From the NCBI GenBank assembly GCA_910585165.1, contig CAJUBX010000017.1, positions 1 through 30,607 on the forward strand: a DNA stretch of 30,607 nucleotides, given 5' to 3'. The notes under the pieces were generated by a model. The model was not told the origin of the DNA and did no database searches. It saw only the letters and a list, made by a program, of their open reading frames with translations. Positions 1-8,113 of the stretch are shown piece by piece; position 1 is the first letter of the stretch; each line of letters begins with the position of its first letter. The stretch comes from an uncultured Oscillibacter sp. (GTDB taxonomy: Bacteria > Bacillota > Clostridia > Oscillospirales > Oscillospiraceae). The position numbers and the translations under genes were made by a program.

Positions 1-1
1 T

Positions 2-21
2 CCCCCCCCCCCCCCCCCCCC
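2..21. repeat. Poly-C homopolymer run of 20 at window edge
   Basis: Twenty consecutive C residues directly abut the first readable codons of a truncated FkbM gene. In that gene's frame the run would read as consecutive prolines. Homopolymeric C/G tracts of this kind drive slipped-strand phase variation in surface-glycan genes of some bacteria. A C run at a contig end is also what poly-G read tails from two-colour sequencing leave behind. The sequence alone cannot separate the two; position at the very edge and an implausible polyproline inside a Rossmann-like fold favour an artefact. Confidence 0.9.
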
Positions 22-881
22 AGTTGGAAGGAATTGGAAGGCCATTTGCATTAGTAACGGCTCTTCAATATTATTCGGAGATCAAAAAGCAGCTGTCGGA
101 ACTGGAGATTCCCTGCTGTACCGTGGACGCCTATGTTGTCTGGAAGCATCTGGACGGTTTCCGCAAGGTTTACCAGATGCTGGACGCGGAATCCCAGGGG
201 ATTTACGCCGCGCTTCTGCTCAGCCGGATAAAGGGAGACCCCTCCGGCATCCGGGGCCTTTGCTCCGGCGGGCAGTACTTTGCCCTGCCTGAGTTCCGGT
301 TCTGCGGATCTCAGGAGAGCTTTGTAGACTGCGGCGCGTTTACGGGGGAAAATGTTGAGACCTTCCTTTGGAACATCTCCGGCCTGTTTCACAAAATTTA
401 TGCCTTTGAGGGGAACCCGGCGGCTATGGCGGCCATGCGGAGGCGTCTTGCCCGCCAGGGAGAGGTGTGGCTGTTCAAGGAGGGACAGATTGTCCTGGAA
501 GAAAAATTCGTCGGAGCGAAGAGCGGCGTGCAGGTTCCGGTCAGCCTGAATGAAACGAACCCCGCCGGCAGTTCCATAGACTGGGACTTTGGAGGCTGCC
601 AGGTGGAGCAGACGGCCCTTGACGCGTATTTCCGGGAGCGGGGAGAAGAGAAAATCACCTTTTTGAAAGCGGACATCGAGGGCGCGGAGTGGGACATGCT
701 CCACGGCGCGAAAGAGCTTATTCAAAGGGGAAAACCCAAAATTGCCGTCTGCATTTATCACAGCGCCTATGACCTTTTCCGCATCCCGCTGCTTTTGAAA
801 ACCTGGGTCCCGGAATACCGGATGGCGGTGCGCCACCATTGGAACGGCTTTTCGGAGACCGTTTTATACTGTTATGTGTGA
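3..881 (+). CDS. FkbM-family methyltransferase, 5' truncated
   Basis: SAM-dependent methyltransferase of the FkbM family, which typically O-methylates sugars in glycans and natural products. Counting from codon 24, FVDCGAFTGENVETF (about residues 100-114) is the SAM-binding motif I region, and LKADIEGAEW with a C-terminal AVCIYHSAYDL and IPLLLKTW are family hallmarks. About the first 60 residues (LVTALQYYSEIKKQL) match the end of the Rossmann-like N-terminal module seen in the radical SAM gene at 4821 and the FkbM gene at 8114, so roughly 60-90 N-terminal residues are missing upstream. There is no ribosome binding site before the TTG at 24, so that is not a real start. The frame is open into the C run; reliable sequence begins about position 22. 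The stop is followed 11 bases later by the next gene. It is the first visible member of the glycan operon. Confidence 0.85.
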   Translation, partial: PPPPPPQLEGIGRPFALVTALQYYSEIKKQLSELEIPCCTVDAYVVWKHLDGFRKVYQMLDAESQGIYAALLLSRIKGDPSGIRGLCSGGQYFALPEFRFCGSQESFVDCGAFTGENVETFLWNISGLFHKIYAFEGNPAAMAAMRRRLARQGEVWLFKEGQIVLEEKFVGAKSGVQVPVSLNETNPAGSSIDWDFGGCQVEQTALDAYFRERGEEKITFLKADIEGAEWDMLHGAKELIQRGKPKIAVCIYHSAYDLFRIPLLLKTWVPEYRMAVRHHWNGFSETVLYCYV

Positions 882-892
882 GGAATGATGAT

Positions 893-1963
893 TTGAATTT
901 CTACCAGAACAAGCGTGTTTTCATCACCGGCCACACCGGCTTCAAGGGCTCCTGGCTCTCGGCACTTTTGTCCATGGCGGGGGCGGAGGTGACGGGCTTT
1001 TCCCTGCCCCCCGCCGGGGAGGAAGCCCTGTTCAAGCTGGCGGACGCCGGGCGGAACATACATTCCGTGTTCGGCGACATCCGGGACTTTGAGGCGCTGA
1101 AGGCCGCCTTCGGCGAGGCGCGGCCCGAAATCGTTCTGCACTTAGCCGCTCAGCCCATTGTGCGGGAGGGCTACCGGGACCCTGTCGGCACCTACCACAC
1201 CAACGTCATGGGGACGGTGCATATTTTGGAATGCGCGCGGCTGTTTGGCGGGGTGAGGAGCCTTTTAAACGTCACCACCGACAAGGTCTATCAGAATAAC
1301 CGCTGGCCCTGGGGCTACCGGGAGAATGACCGGTTGAACGGCTTCGATCCCTACGCGAATTCCAAGTCCTGCTCCGAGCTTGTGACAGACAGCTACCGGA
1401 AGAGCTTCTTTTCGGACGGGAGGACGGCGGCCAGCACCGCCCGGGCAGGAAACGTTATCGGCGGCGGAGATTTTTCGCCGGACCGGATTGTCCCGGACTG
1501 CATCCGGGCGGCCCGGGCCGGGCGGACGATCCAAATTCGGAACCCGGACTCTGTCCGGCCCTACCAGCACGTGCTGGAACCGCTGGCGGCCTATCTTCGA
1601 ATTGCCAGGCGGCAGTATGAGGACGGGCGCTTTGCCGGGTGCTACAATGTGGGGCCGGACGCCTGCGACTGCGTTTCCTCCGGCGAACTGGCGGAGCTGT
1701 TCTGCCGGGCCTGGGGGGACGGCGTCTCCTGGGAGCATACCGGAGACAATGGTCCCCATGAAGACGCCGTTTTGAAGCTGGACTGCTCCAAAATCCGATG
1801 CGAACTGGGGTGGGAGCCCCGCTGGCACGCGGACCGGGCGGTGGCGGAGACGGTGGAGTGGACAAAGGCCTGGCTGTCCGGGCAGGATATGGCTGCATTT
1901 ACGAGAGAGCAGATACGGCGGTTTTTTGCGGAAGACGAAACGGCAGGGGGAGGGCGGAAATGA
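893..1963 (+). CDS. rfbG: CDP-glucose 4,6-dehydratase
   Basis: Extended short-chain dehydrogenase that converts CDP-D-glucose to CDP-4-keto-6-deoxy-D-glucose, the entry step to CDP-linked deoxyhexoses. The start MNFYQNKRVFITGHTGFKG is very close to the typical RfbG/DdhB start, with the NAD-binding GHTGFKG at residues 13-19. The active-site YxxxK is present as YANSK, and NVTTDKVYQN precedes it. Length of 356 aa is normal for the family. A TTG start at 893 is chosen because GAGG at 880-883 sits 9 bases upstream and the protein then begins exactly where homologues do; the longer frame from 839 would add residues overlapping the upstream gene. The stop overlaps the next start (ATGA). The matching glucose-1-phosphate cytidylyltransferase (rfbF) is not in the window and is presumably upstream or elsewhere. 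Confidence 0.93.
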   Translation: MNFYQNKRVFITGHTGFKGSWLSALLSMAGAEVTGFSLPPAGEEALFKLADAGRNIHSVFGDIRDFEALKAAFGEARPEIVLHLAAQPIVREGYRDPVGTYHTNVMGTVHILECARLFGGVRSLLNVTTDKVYQNNRWPWGYRENDRLNGFDPYANSKSCSELVTDSYRKSFFSDGRTAASTARAGNVIGGGDFSPDRIVPDCIRAARAGRTIQIRNPDSVRPYQHVLEPLAAYLRIARRQYEDGRFAGCYNVGPDACDCVSSGELAELFCRAWGDGVSWEHTGDNGPHEDAVLKLDCSKIRCELGWEPRWHADRAVAETVEWTKAWLSGQDMAAFTREQIRRFFAEDETAGGGRK

Positions 1964-3468
1964 ACGGCTTTATAGAAATCAACACGGAGACAATGGTCCC
2001 CCCGAAGGCGGGAGACGGCCTGTTTGAAAACCGGGCGGCCTTGGTGGAGATGCAGGGGGATATCCCCGAAGTGACCATTATACTGCTGGCGTTTAACCGG
2101 CTGGAAAAAACTAGGCGGTGCGTGGAAAGCGTGCTGGCCTATACGGACAAGATTGATTATGAGCTGCTTCTCATCGATAACGGCTCCGGCGACGGGACGC
2201 TGGAATATTTCCAGTCCGTGGAGTGTCCCCGAAAGAGGATTGTACGGGTTACGAAAAATATTGGTCCGGGCTATCCGCTGTTAGGGCTGGACGTGAACCA
2301 TCTGGGGAAATTTGTGTGCGGATTGTCAAACGATATCATTGTAACGCCCCGCTGGCTGGAAAACCTGCTGGCCTGCATAAAATCCGACCCGAAAATCGGC
2401 CTGGTGAACCCGCTGTCCTCCAATACATCCAACCTGCAGGAGGCGGATTTCTCCTATGCGGACTACGGGGAGATGCAGGAAAAGGCGGCGCGGTTCAACC
2501 GCTCCGACCCGCGGAAGTGGGAGGACCGGCTGAGGCTGATTACCTTGGGCACTTTATACCGCAAGGAGGTTTTGCTGGCGTCCGGCTGGCCCTTGGGCGA
2601 CGCGGGATTTTTCCACGATTTCGGCGACGACGATATGATCTTCAAGGTCCGCCGCCTGGGCTACCGGACTGTGCTGGCAGGGGACACCTGGATTTGCCAC
2701 GACCACGACCTGCGGCGCGGAGAGGGCAAGGACCCGGCGGAATTCCAGAGGTCCCTTGAAATCGGGTGGGAGAATTTCCGGGAGAAGTACTTCGGCGTGG
2801 ACGCCTGGGGGGATGTAAACAATTACTACATTCCCCACCTGAAGCATTTTCCGCCGCCGAGGGTTTCCGGTCCGGCACGGGTGCTGGGCGTGGACGTCCG
2901 CTGCGGCACCCCGGTTTTGGACATCAAAAACTGGCTGCGGAAATTCGGGATTTTTGATGTGGAGCTCTCCGCCTTTACCCAGGACCCCAAATACTGGGTG
3001 GACCTGAAAACCATCTGCGCCGGGCCGGTTCTCTGCGACCGGGAGGAATTTTTGGCGGACTCCTTTTTGCCGGAATATTTCGATTACGTGGTTGCGGACC
3101 GGCCTCTGAACCGCTACCATGAGCCGCAGAAAATGCTGGACGGCCTGTTCTCCCTGTGCAAGACGGGCGGAGCGGTGATTTGCAGGCTGAAAAACACATA
3201 TTCCTACCAGAAATACGCCTACCTTCTGGGACAGCGGAGCGTATATGACCGGGAGTTTTCCTATGACATCCCGGTGGAGGTCTTCCGCGGGGCGCTGGAC
3301 CGCCTGGGGACGGTGAAGGCCGTTATTGCGGTCCCCTTTGGCCTGGGTGAGGAGTCCTGCCGTGTGGTGGACAGCCTGATTCCGGCGGAGCTGCCGGAGA
3401 GCCAGCGGGAGGACCTTTTGGGAAGGATGCTCTGCAAAGAGTACCTGTTCTTTACGGAAAAACGGTAA
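1960..3468 (+). CDS. GT2 glycosyltransferase fused to a methyltransferase-like domain
   Basis: A 502-aa protein with two modules. Residues about 37-275 are a GT-A, family 2 glycosyltransferase: VTIILLAFNR (38-47), IDNGSGDGT (72-80), SNDIIVTP (123-130) in the place of the metal-binding DXD region, and FGDDDMIFKVRRLGY (221-235) as the likely catalytic-base region, followed by H247 and H249. Residues about 305-500 resemble a class I methyltransferase: VLGVDVRCGTPVLD, then FDYVVADRPLNRYHEPQKMLDGL and CKTGGAVICRL as in the type-11 methyltransferase post-I and motif III regions. Motif I lacks the usual glycine-rich loop, so methyl transfer is uncertain. ATG at 1960 overlaps the upstream stop, which fixes the start. 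The role is inferred as transfer, and possibly modification, of a sugar on the glycan built by this operon. Confidence 0.85.
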   Translation: MNGFIEINTETMVPPKAGDGLFENRAALVEMQGDIPEVTIILLAFNRLEKTRRCVESVLAYTDKIDYELLLIDNGSGDGTLEYFQSVECPRKRIVRVTKNIGPGYPLLGLDVNHLGKFVCGLSNDIIVTPRWLENLLACIKSDPKIGLVNPLSSNTSNLQEADFSYADYGEMQEKAARFNRSDPRKWEDRLRLITLGTLYRKEVLLASGWPLGDAGFFHDFGDDDMIFKVRRLGYRTVLAGDTWICHDHDLRRGEGKDPAEFQRSLEIGWENFREKYFGVDAWGDVNNYYIPHLKHFPPPRVSGPARVLGVDVRCGTPVLDIKNWLRKFGIFDVELSAFTQDPKYWVDLKTICAGPVLCDREEFLADSFLPEYFDYVVADRPLNRYHEPQKMLDGLFSLCKTGGAVICRLKNTYSYQKYAYLLGQRSVYDREFSYDIPVEVFRGALDRLGTVKAVIAVPFGLGEESCRVVDSLIPAELPESQREDLLGRMLCKEYLFFTEKR

Positions 3469-3494
3469 TACCACATACGGGAGCGTGAGAGGCT

Positions 3495-4811
3495 ATGGAT
3501 TTTGAGGCTCTGCTGGACCGCTACGGGGCCGGCGAAAATTTGGAGGAAAAGCAGCGGTGCGCCGCGGAGTTTGCGGAGGCCGTCCGGCCTTTGCGGATTG
3601 TAATTTACGGGGCGGGAGCCGCCGGGGTTTCCCTGCTGCGCTCCCTGCGCCTGCACGGCATGGAACCGCTCTTTTTTGTGGACCGGCGCTGGCGGGAGTG
3701 CGGCAGTACAGACGGCGTCCCGATGCGCGGCCCGGAAGCGCTGGCGGAGGTAAACCATCCGGATGTCCTGGTGATTCTGGCCATTAATGCGGAGGTTATC
3801 CGAAAATTCAACAGGGAGCCCCTTGAAAATATTAAAACATACAGCCCTGACGCCGCAGTCATTCATACGGGAATTCATGTCACGAATCTCTTGCAGTCTA
3901 TCCACTGCTACAGCATGCTGACGCGCGGCGAGCGGTTTGACTTGGCGGAATGCCTGGACTGCGGCGCGGAGACCGGAGGGTGCCTCCTTTACCGGCAGTA
4001 CCTGCGTAAGATTGCGTCGGGCCGGACGATTCTGGCGAAAAATCCAAGCAAAAAGTTTGACTGGTTCGGCTATATTATGGGCCAGCGGTGCACGCTGAAA
4101 TGCAGGGATTGCTGTGAACGTGTGCCCTACTTTGAGCATCCGGTGTTTTCCGAGTGCGGCGAGATACTTTCGGACTGCTCTAAAATCGCCGCCAGCAGCG
4201 AGTTCATCCGCTACATTGAGTTAATTGGCGGCGAACCGTTCCTGCATCCACAATTCCGGCAGGTGCTGGAGGGGCTTTTGCAAATTGAGAACGTGGGCTA
4301 TGTCAAAATCTTTACCAATGGTACGGTGGTTCCCAAGGCCGATTTACTGGAGGTTTTGAAAAATCCCCGTGTTGTCATTAACCTCTCCAACTATACCGCC
4401 CAAGCGAAGGGAATTCATCTGGAGAATATCCGCCGCACGCGGGAGGCGCTGGAGGCGCGGAAAATCCGGTATGTCTTCAGCGAGAGCAAGGAGTGGACGG
4501 ACTGGGGCGGTTTTCACGACAGGGGCCGCGGGGACGGAGAGCTGGCGTATAACGCCGCCCATTGCTTTTGCTATAACTGCCACCGGGTATTTCAGGGGAA
4601 GCTCTACCGCTGCCCGCATCAATACGCAGGAATTCAGCAGGGCAGAATGGAGCCCGTCGAGGGCGAGTACATCGACTTAAACGCCTGGGGCCCGGAGGAG
4701 CTTGCCCGAAAGCTGGACGCGTTTGAGGAGCTTCCGTTTACAGACGCATGCCGCCGCTGTGACATGCCCTTTGACTGCCCGGTGATTCCGGCGGGCGTTC
4801 AGTTGGATTGA
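3495..4811 (+). CDS. Radical SAM protein with Rossmann-like N-terminus and SPASM-like C-terminus
   Basis: A 438-aa three-part protein. Residues 33-115 are a small nucleotide-binding-like Rossmann module (RIVIYGAGAAGVSLLRSL, then LFFVDRR and VLVILAINAEVI). The radical SAM core carries CTLKCRDC (C199, C203, C206) for the [4Fe-4S] cluster and GGEPFLHP (245-252) for SAM binding. The C-terminal part is Cys-rich (AHCFCYNCH, LYRCPHQ, ACRRCDMPFDCP), as in SPASM/twitch domains that bind an auxiliary cluster. ATG at 3495 is preceded by GAGAGG. It lies 26 bases after the glycosyltransferase gene and 9 before the next radical SAM gene. The substrate is unknown; a sugar or a glycan-bearing protein is suggested only by context. 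Base composition drops in GC from about here to 6 kb. Confidence 0.88.
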   Translation: MDFEALLDRYGAGENLEEKQRCAAEFAEAVRPLRIVIYGAGAAGVSLLRSLRLHGMEPLFFVDRRWRECGSTDGVPMRGPEALAEVNHPDVLVILAINAEVIRKFNREPLENIKTYSPDAAVIHTGIHVTNLLQSIHCYSMLTRGERFDLAECLDCGAETGGCLLYRQYLRKIASGRTILAKNPSKKFDWFGYIMGQRCTLKCRDCCERVPYFEHPVFSECGEILSDCSKIAASSEFIRYIELIGGEPFLHPQFRQVLEGLLQIENVGYVKIFTNGTVVPKADLLEVLKNPRVVINLSNYTAQAKGIHLENIRRTREALEARKIRYVFSESKEWTDWGGFHDRGRGDGELAYNAAHCFCYNCHRVFQGKLYRCPHQYAGIQQGRMEPVEGEYIDLNAWGPEELARKLDAFEELPFTDACRRCDMPFDCPVIPAGVQLD

Positions 4812-4820
4812 GGAGGCGCT

Positions 4821-5990
4821 ATGAAATACAAAGACCACAAGGATTGGGCCGCCTATAAGGAATTCTTTACGCGGCAGTTCGGGATTGAAGAAAGCTATAT
4901 ACTCTGCGGGGCAGGAAAAGGCGCACAGGTGCTGGCCGAATTATTTCCCGCCATGAACATCCGCTGTTGCCTGGATAAAAACGCAGCGCAGGTTTCCATG
5001 GGGGAGCAGGACGTATTTCCCTATGAGATTCTTAAAAGCCCTGGCGCCGCAAAGCAGAAATTCATTATCACGGCGGGGTGTGAGTATTACACGGAAATCA
5101 GGAGTGTTCTTCTCAGTTACGGCGTATCGGAATCGCATATCTGCAGTTTACCCGAGATTTTTCATTTTTGGGGAGAACGCTACGCAGGGAAAATGCTTAC
5201 AACCGTCTGCAACGCCATATTGCTGACAAACTGTAATCTGAGGTGCCGCTCATGCAGCCAGTTTATTCCTTACGCCAAACGCTACCGCTACAACAGCGCG
5301 GAGGACGTTATAAAAAATCTGGATCAGTATTTTCACGTTTTCGGCTATGTCAAGGATTTGTGTTTGGTTGGCGGCGAGACAATGCTCTACAAAGAGCTGG
5401 GGCAGGTTTGCAAACATGTTCGGGAGTATTTTCCAGATCGATACCATGAGCTGAAGCTGTTTACAAACGGGCTGGTGGTTCCAAAAGCGGGGGCGCTGGA
5501 GGAGCTTTCCAAACTGGAGCGGGTGAATGTCCTGATCAGCGATTATACCTGCGGCGTGCAGAAAGGGCCGGGCGGACTGATAGAATCTCTGGAGAAATAT
5601 CAGATTCCGTACACGCTGAACAATTCCTTTGGCCAGTCGTCGGAATACCAATGGTTTGATTTCGGCGACCCTGCTGTACGCAAGGAGGGGGAAGCGGCGG
5701 AACGTTTTGAAAAATGCTCCCTGGCCTGCCAACATTTGATTGACCGGAAAATATACTACTGCGCCCCATCCTTTGGCGCATCTATTGGGAATACGACAGA
5801 ACTGGACGGGCCGGAATGCTGCCTGGACTTATCGGAATTGGAGGACCTCGCTCCTTCGGAGCGGGCGGACCAGATCGGAAAGTTCAGCCTTGGATTTCTG
5901 GATCGGGGCTGTCTGGAATTCTGTAAATTCTGCAACGGGTATGGAGTAGATGTCAACCGCCGTTATGTCAGGGCAGGGGAACAATGCTGA
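4821..5990 (+). CDS. Radical SAM protein with Rossmann-like N-terminus
   Basis: A 389-aa relative of the upstream gene. The N-terminal module (YILCGAGKGAQVLAELF, 26-42, ending with FIITAGCEYYTEIRSVL, 81-97) is a Rossmann-like nucleotide-binding fold without an obvious catalytic site. The radical SAM motif is CNLRCRSC (C138, C142, C145), with GGET (184-187) in place of GGEP. Auxiliary cysteines lie in CSLACQH, ECCLDLS and CLEFCKFC, consistent with a SPASM-like cluster domain. The start has AGGAGG just upstream and the end overlaps the HAD gene by 7 bases, so translation is probably coupled. This is one of the least GC-rich genes of the operon, hinting at a different origin. The substrate cannot be named. 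Confidence 0.87.
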   Translation: MKYKDHKDWAAYKEFFTRQFGIEESYILCGAGKGAQVLAELFPAMNIRCCLDKNAAQVSMGEQDVFPYEILKSPGAAKQKFIITAGCEYYTEIRSVLLSYGVSESHICSLPEIFHFWGERYAGKMLTTVCNAILLTNCNLRCRSCSQFIPYAKRYRYNSAEDVIKNLDQYFHVFGYVKDLCLVGGETMLYKELGQVCKHVREYFPDRYHELKLFTNGLVVPKAGALEELSKLERVNVLISDYTCGVQKGPGGLIESLEKYQIPYTLNNSFGQSSEYQWFDFGDPAVRKEGEAAERFEKCSLACQHLIDRKIYYCAPSFGASIGNTTELDGPECCLDLSELEDLAPSERADQIGKFSLGFLDRGCLEFCKFCNGYGVDVNRRYVRAGEQC

Positions 5991-8110
5991 AAAAGGAACA
6001 GGAACTGCGGGAGTTCCAGGCCGCGTTCTCCTTCCTGGAAGGCGGGACGGCGATCCTGTACGGAACCGGACAGTATACGGAGCTGCTGGCCGGCGCGCCG
6101 CTGCCCTTTCGGCTCATCGGCCTGATGGACCGGAACAGGACGGGAGGCGTTTTCTGCGGCCTCCCGGTTCTAGGCGAGGAGGAAGTTCGGCGCAGCGGCT
6201 GCAAGACCATGATTCTTGCGGCGAATCTCTCCTCAGCGCCGCAGATTTACCGGCGCATCAGGGACTTCGCCCAGGACTGCGGCATTACGGTTTACTACAT
6301 GAATGGGCGGAATCCCGCCGAGGAACCAACTGAGATTGTCCCGCCCTCCGATTGGGCATGGAGCAAAGAGGGACTGCTTGCGAAGGCGATGGAATACGAT
6401 GTGGTTTCCTTTGACCTTTTTGACACGCTGATTGCCAGAAAGTGCCTTCTGCCGGAAGCGGTCTTTTCGATTGTGGAACGGCGGGCACGGAATATGGGAG
6501 TCATCCTGGATGACTTCGTCTTCCGCAGACAAGAGGCGGAAAGAGCCCTGTATCACGGCGGAAAGCCCTGGCATCAGCTGGACGATATCTATGAATGGCT
6601 TTGCAGAGCATACGGTATTTCGCCCGACTGTGCAAAGCGGCTCCGGCAGATGGAACTGGATGTGGAGCTGGAGCTGATACGCCCAAGGGAGGACATGGTT
6701 TTCTGCTATGCGAAGCTGCTTGAACAGGGCAGGCATGTCATCGTCACGTCGGATATGTATTTGACCGGAACCCAACTGGCGCCGCTTCTTCACAAGTGCG
6801 GCATTGAAAACGCGGAGATACTGGTCTCCAATGAGCGCAAGAGCAGCAAGCACCTGGGGACCCTGTTTCAAATCCTGCGGGAGCGCTTTCCCGGAAAGCG
6901 GATTTTGCACATTGGGGACAATCCACGCTGCGACGTGGAAAACGCGCGGAAAAACGGCGTCGGCGCAAGGCTTGTTCCCAGCGCCGACGCGTGGATGGAG
7001 GCCTGCGGCCTGGGAAATTTGAAAACTGCCAGCCTTAAAGTGTACGAGCTGTTTGCGCAAAGGTGTTTCTCCTCTGCGTTCCCCCTGGATTCCGCCCAAA
7101 AAAGAATCCTTATTTCCAGGCCGGAGGATGTCGGCTATCTGTTTTTCGGCCCGCTGGCCGTTGGATATCTGGCGTGGCTGGCGGAGCGGCTCCCGGAACA
7201 GGGAATTGACCGGATTCTCATGGTTTCCCGGGACGGATACCTGTTTTGCCGGCTCTATCAGCGGATTCAAAAGCACCGGGGCGGGCTTCCCAGGGCGGAC
7301 TATTTTCTCACGTCCCGGCGCTGCGCCGGAACGGCGTCCCTGAAGAGCGGGGAGGACGTGCGGTTCCTGTTTGAAAGCGTCTGCTACAGCAGGGACATGC
7401 GCTTCGGGGAGATGCTGGGGAAAATTTTCGGGCTCGCCTCCGGGCGGACGGCCCCGGCGGCGGACTGCACGCTGGGGGAGCTGGGCTGGGAGGAGGCGTG
7501 GAAGCGCCTGGAGCGCGGCTATCTCCGGCAGATTCTGGACCGTGCGGCGGAGGAGCGGGAACGGTATCTGCGCTATATCGGCTCCCTGGGCCTCTCCGGG
7601 GAGCGGATTGGAATGATGAACTTTGTGGGCCGGGGCGTCACCCAGAGATGCCTGCAATCCATCCTCGGGAAAGGGCTGACCGGATTTTACTTTGCGCTGG
7701 AGTGCGACAGCGCCCATATTCTGAATTCCGGGGAGGCGCTTTCCTGGTATCCGGAGCGGCTGTCCACCCACACCGGCAGAAGGAAGCTGGCGGAGCAGCT
7801 TCTGCTAGGTGAAACGGTGTTTTCCGCGCCCTGCGGTGCGGTGGTGAATTTTTCAAAGAGCGGCGATCCGGTTTACGAGGAGACCGCAAAGGAGCGGGCG
7901 GCCCTGGTACAGGGGTGCCACCGGGGAATTTTGGAGTATCTGGAGGACGTCCTCACGGTCAATGGCGGCCTGGAGGGATTCGCGGAGGCCGTGGATGCGG
8001 CGGACGGGATATTCGGCCTGCTGCCGGACGGACGGTTCCGGCTTTCCGGTGAGATCAGAGCCGGCTTCCGGTTTGAGGACCGGTTTGACGGTATGTGCGA
8101 TAGGAAGTGA
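5984..8110 (+). CDS. COG5610-type HAD-superfamily protein, multidomain
   Basis: A 708-aa protein found in glycan and glycosyltransferase loci. Residues about 20-105 form a Rossmann-like module (AILYGTGQYTELL, RLIGLMDRN). A complete HAD phosphohydrolase core follows: SFDLFDTLI with nucleophile D144 and D147, TSDMYL (255-260) as motif II, a lysine near 285-289 as motif III and HIGDN with D317 as motif IV. The remaining residues, about 340-708, form a second region (MVSRDGYLFCRLYQ near 410) typical of long COG5610 proteins but with no assigned activity. The HAD motifs are intact, so phosphatase activity is plausible, perhaps on a sugar phosphate or lipid carrier; this is inference. ATG at 5984 overlaps the preceding stop by 7 bases, and the next gene begins 3 bases after the stop. 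Confidence 0.85.
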   Translation: MLKKEQELREFQAAFSFLEGGTAILYGTGQYTELLAGAPLPFRLIGLMDRNRTGGVFCGLPVLGEEEVRRSGCKTMILAANLSSAPQIYRRIRDFAQDCGITVYYMNGRNPAEEPTEIVPPSDWAWSKEGLLAKAMEYDVVSFDLFDTLIARKCLLPEAVFSIVERRARNMGVILDDFVFRRQEAERALYHGGKPWHQLDDIYEWLCRAYGISPDCAKRLRQMELDVELELIRPREDMVFCYAKLLEQGRHVIVTSDMYLTGTQLAPLLHKCGIENAEILVSNERKSSKHLGTLFQILRERFPGKRILHIGDNPRCDVENARKNGVGARLVPSADAWMEACGLGNLKTASLKVYELFAQRCFSSAFPLDSAQKRILISRPEDVGYLFFGPLAVGYLAWLAERLPEQGIDRILMVSRDGYLFCRLYQRIQKHRGGLPRADYFLTSRRCAGTASLKSGEDVRFLFESVCYSRDMRFGEMLGKIFGLASGRTAPAADCTLGELGWEEAWKRLERGYLRQILDRAAEERERYLRYIGSLGLSGERIGMMNFVGRGVTQRCLQSILGKGLTGFYFALECDSAHILNSGEALSWYPERLSTHTGRRKLAEQLLLGETVFSAPCGAVVNFSKSGDPVYEETAKERAALVQGCHRGILEYLEDVLTVNGGLEGFAEAVDAADGIFGLLPDGRFRLSGEIRAGFRFEDRFDGMCDRK

Positions 8111-8113
8111 ACG

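Noticed and set aside
6233..7771. 512-aa open frame on the - strand inside the HAD gene
   Set aside because: It is a GC-driven shadow of the COG5610 gene, rich in Pro/Arg/Gln, with no domain.
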